Both the position numbers and the translations under genes were made by a program. Shown here piece after piece: positions 61,697 through 64,000 of a DNA stretch of 64,000 bases. The notes under the pieces are model-generated. The model had not been told where the DNA came from and ran no database searches. It saw only the letters and a program-made list of their open reading frames with translations. The stretch is from CAWAQA01 sp963784065 (GTDB taxonomy: Bacteria; Acidobacteriota; Vicinamibacteria; Vicinamibacterales; UBA2999), in assembly GCA_963784065.1 (NCBI GenBank), contig CAWAQA010000005.1:248001-312000 (forward strand), read 5' to 3'. The first letter of the stretch is position 1, and each line of letters starts with the position of its first letter.

Positions 61697-61826
61697 GAAA
61701 TAGCTGGCAGCGGGCAGCGGCACGATGTGGCGAGACAACGGGGTGAAGAACGCAGCGTCAACATCCACCACGCGCTCAGCGAACACACATTCACGGCCAG
61801 CTGCCTAGCACTGCCGGCTGCCGGCT
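61697..61826. repeat. Inverted word element of GCTGGCAGCGGGCAG type
   Basis: TAGCTGGCAGCGGGCAGCGG on the left is complementary to CCAGCTGCCTAGCACTGCCG and GCTGCCGGCTAC on the right. The core is about 75 bases. It separates ybbR from glmM, an unusually long gap for this operon. Confidence 0.7.
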
Positions 61827-62730
61827 ACTTGATTCTCACCCGCAGTTCCTGCGGCTCCACGCTCACGACCCCGATGCGCGCCGGGGGGACGACGCGCACC
61901 GGCACCTGGTACTGGCCGGTGCGCAGTCCGCTGATGTCGATCGACGCTTCGAACTCCCCGGCGCCCGACCCCATCGTTTCACGGGGGCCACGCACGTGAA
62001 CGGTGACGTGCGTCGGCGCCACCTGCGCCATGGTGCTACCCGAATTCCGGACCTGCACCGGAATCGCCGCCACGGCCCACTCGACGGGCGCGGGCGACAC
62101 CTGCACCGTCACACGTGCCGTCTGCGGCGCGCGAAGACGGACCGACTGGTCCGGCACGCCGACGGTCACCGATTCAACGACCGGCTCTGACGCGTCGGTC
62201 ACCGAGATGGGTTCGGTGATCGCCTCCGTCAGGGTGCCCAGCGCGCTGATGGGACCGACGACCTCGACCGTGGCCGGGTCTGCCGTCACTGTTCCCAGGA
62301 GATAGCCGGCCGCAGGATCTCCGTCGATCGCCGGGACGATCGGAACGATTTTGCTGCCCGACGGCTCGAAGTTCATGGACAGGGTGGCAGGCATCACCTG
62401 CACGACCTCCACGCCGAAGGGCGTCCGGACATCCGCGCCGGTAATGTGAAACAGCCGTCGTCCGGTGCGGGCGGATCTGAGATCCAGCATGGCAACCAGC
62501 TCGCCCGTCGACACGCGGCTGAGGGCGCCGGACGAGCCGCGCAGGCGCACGTCCACGACATTCTGTGCGTCCCCGACGATCTCGAGCTGCGCCGGCAGAT
62601 TCGTGAACTCGAGCGGGATACGCATCGCCCGCTCGACGATGCGCTCGCCCGAGACGAGCAGCCAGATCATCGCCGCCAGCGCGATCGACAGGAACTTCAG
62701 TCCGAAGTGGCGCAGGCCGAAGAACGCCAT
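61825..62730 (-). CDS. ybbR: YbbR-like domain protein (CdaR type)
   Basis: A 301-residue membrane-anchored regulator of the diadenylate cyclase. The start ATG 62730 overlaps the corrected cdaA stop (TGATG). One N-terminal anchor (FLSIALAAMIWLLVSGE), then YbbR repeats: RAMRIPLEFTNLPAQLEIVGDAQNVVDVRLRG (quoted in part), VVQVMPATLSMNFEPSGSKIVPIVPAIDG and two further repeats with EAITEPISVTDASEPVVESVTV. In the raw sequence the frame is fused to cdaA because of one extra C near 62818. Confidence 0.9.
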   Translation of the reverse strand: MAFFGLRHFGLKFLSIALAAMIWLLVSGERIVERAMRIPLEFTNLPAQLEIVGDAQNVVDVRLRGSSGALSRVSTGELVAMLDLRSARTGRRLFHITGADVRTPFGVEVVQVMPATLSMNFEPSGSKIVPIVPAIDGDPAAGYLLGTVTADPATVEVVGPISALGTLTEAITEPISVTDASEPVVESVTVGVPDQSVRLRAPQTARVTVQVSPAPVEWAVAAIPVQVRNSGSTMAQVAPTHVTVHVRGPRETMGSGAGEFEASIDISGLRTGQYQVPVRVVPPARIGVVSVEPQELRVRIK

Positions 62731-63543
62731 CAGGCCAGCGAGCTCCGCGTCTCGGCGCGGGCGGCAACCCGGCGGTGGCCGAGCAGCGACCGCAGGCGCG
62801 TCTTCAGCAGGTCGGGCGACAATGCCGCGCTCTATGTTGCCGTCGATGACGAGCGAGATGCTGCCGGTTTCCTCGGAGACGACGACCGCGATGGCGTCGT
62901 TCTCTTCTGTCAGCCCGAGCGCGGCGCGATGCCGCGTGCCGAGGTCGCGGCTCACGCGCGGGTTGACCGAGAGCGGAAGAAAGCAGGCCGCGGCCGCGAC
63001 CCGGTCGCTCTGGATGATCACGGCGCCGTCATGCAGCGGTGAGCCCGGCTGAAAGATGCTGGCCAGGAGGTCGTAGGTCACCATCGCGTCGAGCGGGATG
63101 CCGCCCTCGATGTAGTTGCGCAGTCCGATCTGCCGCTCGATGACGACGATCGCGCCGATGCGGCGCGTAGCCAGCGTGCTCGCCGCGACGACGATCTCCT
63201 CGATCGTCTCGGCGGCGCTCTCCGCCCGCTCGAAATACCGGAAGAACGGCGCGCGGCCGAAGTGCGCCAGCGCGCGCCGGATGTCCGACTGGAACAGGAC
63301 GATGATGGCAAATACCACGTAGGCCGCCAGGTTGCGGATGACCCAGTTGACCGTCTCGAGCTGCAGCCACCGTGACAGGAAGAACAGCAGGATCAGGAAG
63401 CCACCGCTCAACGCCATCTGCACTGCACGCGTGCCGCGGATGAGCAGCAGCAACTCGTAGATGAGGAACGACACCAGCCCGATGTCGAGCGCATCCGACC
63501 ACGAGACGGCAGGCCGCTGGAGAAGCTCGGTCAACCACTGCAT
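62730..63543 (-). CDS. cdaA: Diadenylate cyclase CdaA, one frameshift at the end
   Basis: It makes c-di-AMP from two ATP. The start is ATG 63543 (MQWLTELLQRPAVSWSDALDIGLVSFLIYELLLLIRGT, quoted in part), with three N-terminal membrane helices. The DAC domain carries the two motifs: GSPLHDGAVIIQSD and LGTRHRAALGLTEENDAIAVVVSEETGSISLV (quoted in part). One extra C near 62818 breaks the end; corrected, it reads ADLLKTRLRSLLGHRRVARA and stops at 62730. It is followed by ybbR and glmM, the normal c-di-AMP/cell-wall operon. Confidence 0.95.
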
Positions 63544-63614
63544 CTAGTGGACCACGCATCCAGCGGACGGATCAACTGTAGTGCTACCACGAAACAGGCT
63601 TTCGACCGCGATCT

Positions 63615-63678
63615 CGGGCCGCGACAACCGGGGTCCCGCCGCGCACGCCTGTGCGGTGGGGTGGAGCGGAGCGGCCCG
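63615..63678. repeat. CGGGCCGC hairpin shared with the pyrR leader
   Basis: CGGGCCGC (63615-63622) and GCGGCCCG (63671-63678) are inverted. The 17-base segment GGGCCGCGACAACCGGG (63616-63632) also occurs identically at 30299-30315 between the two PyrR hairpins. The gap between cdaA and folP holds no gene otherwise. Confidence 0.6.
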
Positions 63679-63702
63679 CTAGAATTTGGCACACATAGTC
63701 CA

Positions 63703-64000
63703 CTAGTCAGCGCGATGATACTTCCGAATCTCGTCGGTCACCCGGACAACCTGAACCATCGGCGCGACAGCGTGGACGCGCACGACGTGCGCGCCGGCGA
63801 GGACGCCTGCCGCGACTGCGGCGGCCGTTCCCCAGTCGCGCTCGAGGGGAGGGACGCTGCGCCCGACCGCCCTGGCGAGGAAGGACTTCCGCGACGGTCC
63901 GACCACGATCGGCCGCCCGAGCTCGCTGAATTCGTCGAGCCGCGCCAGCGCCTCGTAGCTGTGCGGCGCTTCCTTGGCGAATCCGAGCCCGGGATCGACG
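63703..64000 (-). CDS. folP: Dihydropteroate synthase, C-terminal part
   Basis: It joins p-aminobenzoate and dihydropterin pyrophosphate in folate synthesis. Only the last 99 residues are inside the window; the gene continues beyond the right edge. DPGLGFAKEAPHSYEALARL, then PIVVGPSRKSFLARAVGR (the SRKxF phosphate site) and GAHVVRVHAVAPMVQVVRVTDEI are diagnostic. It lies directly upstream of cdaA-ybbR-glmM, as in many bacteria. Confidence 0.95.
   Translation of the reverse strand, partial: VDPGLGFAKEAPHSYEALARLDEFSELGRPIVVGPSRKSFLARAVGRSVPPLERDWGTAAAVAAGVLAGAHVVRVHAVAPMVQVVRVTDEIRKYHRAD

Noticed and set aside
1..64000. tRNA or rRNA genes
   Set aside because: I looked through the intergenic gaps and saw no cloverleaf-type or rRNA-like sequence; gaps are short and mostly word repeats.

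Overview
The window looks like a chromosomal segment from an Acidobacteriota bacterium, most likely of the Vicinamibacteria type. This rests on the high GC content, two adjacent proteins of the VWFA-related acidobacterial type, several TPR and sulfatase-like proteins, and the mix of housekeeping operons. It is an inference from content; no 16S gene is present. No tRNA, rRNA, CRISPR array or recognisable transposase was seen, and no gap between genes exceeds about 250 bases.

Layout. 1-3.1 kb: end of a DUF420 membrane protein, a secreted TPR protein and a sulfatase-like TPR protein. 3.2-5.5 kb (minus): a flippase-like membrane protein and ATP synthase genes atpZ-atpI-atpE, with atpB missing. 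5.5-7.5 kb: two VWA-domain proteins. 7.5-15 kb: a haem operon hemX-hemA-hemC-cobA/hemD-hemB-hemL, the order known from Bacillus. 17.2-22.7 kb (minus): rseP-dxr-cdsA-uppS-truA (isoprenoid, phospholipid and envelope functions) and pyrE. 22.8-25.2 kb: a TolC-type protein and a glycosyltransferase. 25.3-34 kb: pyrimidine synthesis (pyrR-pyrB-pyrC, a second pyrE-like gene, and pyrD-pyrF on the other strand). 34-38.1 kb: pal, a GT39-like glycosyltransferase, larE and a small zinc-ribbon protein. 38.2-41.5 kb: a response regulator with PilZ domain and an ArsR-controlled metal-exporting P-type ATPase. 41.7-46.4 kb: a GldA/GldF/GldG-type ABC system with a DUF4340 protein. 46.5-55 kb: PBP4, AlaX, a histidine kinase, queC, queE, a DUF72 protein, a cyclophilin and nth. 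55.1-58.7 kb (minus): a compact bacterial microcompartment (BMC) locus. 58.7-64 kb (minus): a TPR protein, pdxJ, glmM, ybbR, cdaA and the end of folP.

The most interesting region is the BMC locus. A class II aldolase with a C-terminal extension ending in a probable encapsulation helix is followed by one hexameric and three pentameric shell genes. Next comes a tiny protein that starts with an encapsulation-like helix and ends in a cysteine cluster, then a 2-hydroxyacid dehydrogenase. The genes overlap or nearly touch. It resembles PVM-like loci for fucose/rhamnose-type sugar phosphates, but the aldehyde dehydrogenase, phosphotransacylase and kinase are not in this window.

Two regulatory themes stand out. 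PyrR-type RNA hairpins, each with its own -10-like box, occur twice upstream of pyrR. In addition, many intergenic spaces hold degenerate short-word repeats arranged as inverted arms. The word differs from place to place, but the two arms in each place complement each other.

Quality warning. From about 17.6 kb onward many essential genes contain single-base frameshifts, mostly one extra base. This fits uncorrected insertion errors better than gene decay. I therefore annotate such genes across the shifts and give approximate shift positions. Two apparent gene fusions (the ABC ATPase with its permease, and CdaA with YbbR) disappear when one base is corrected.
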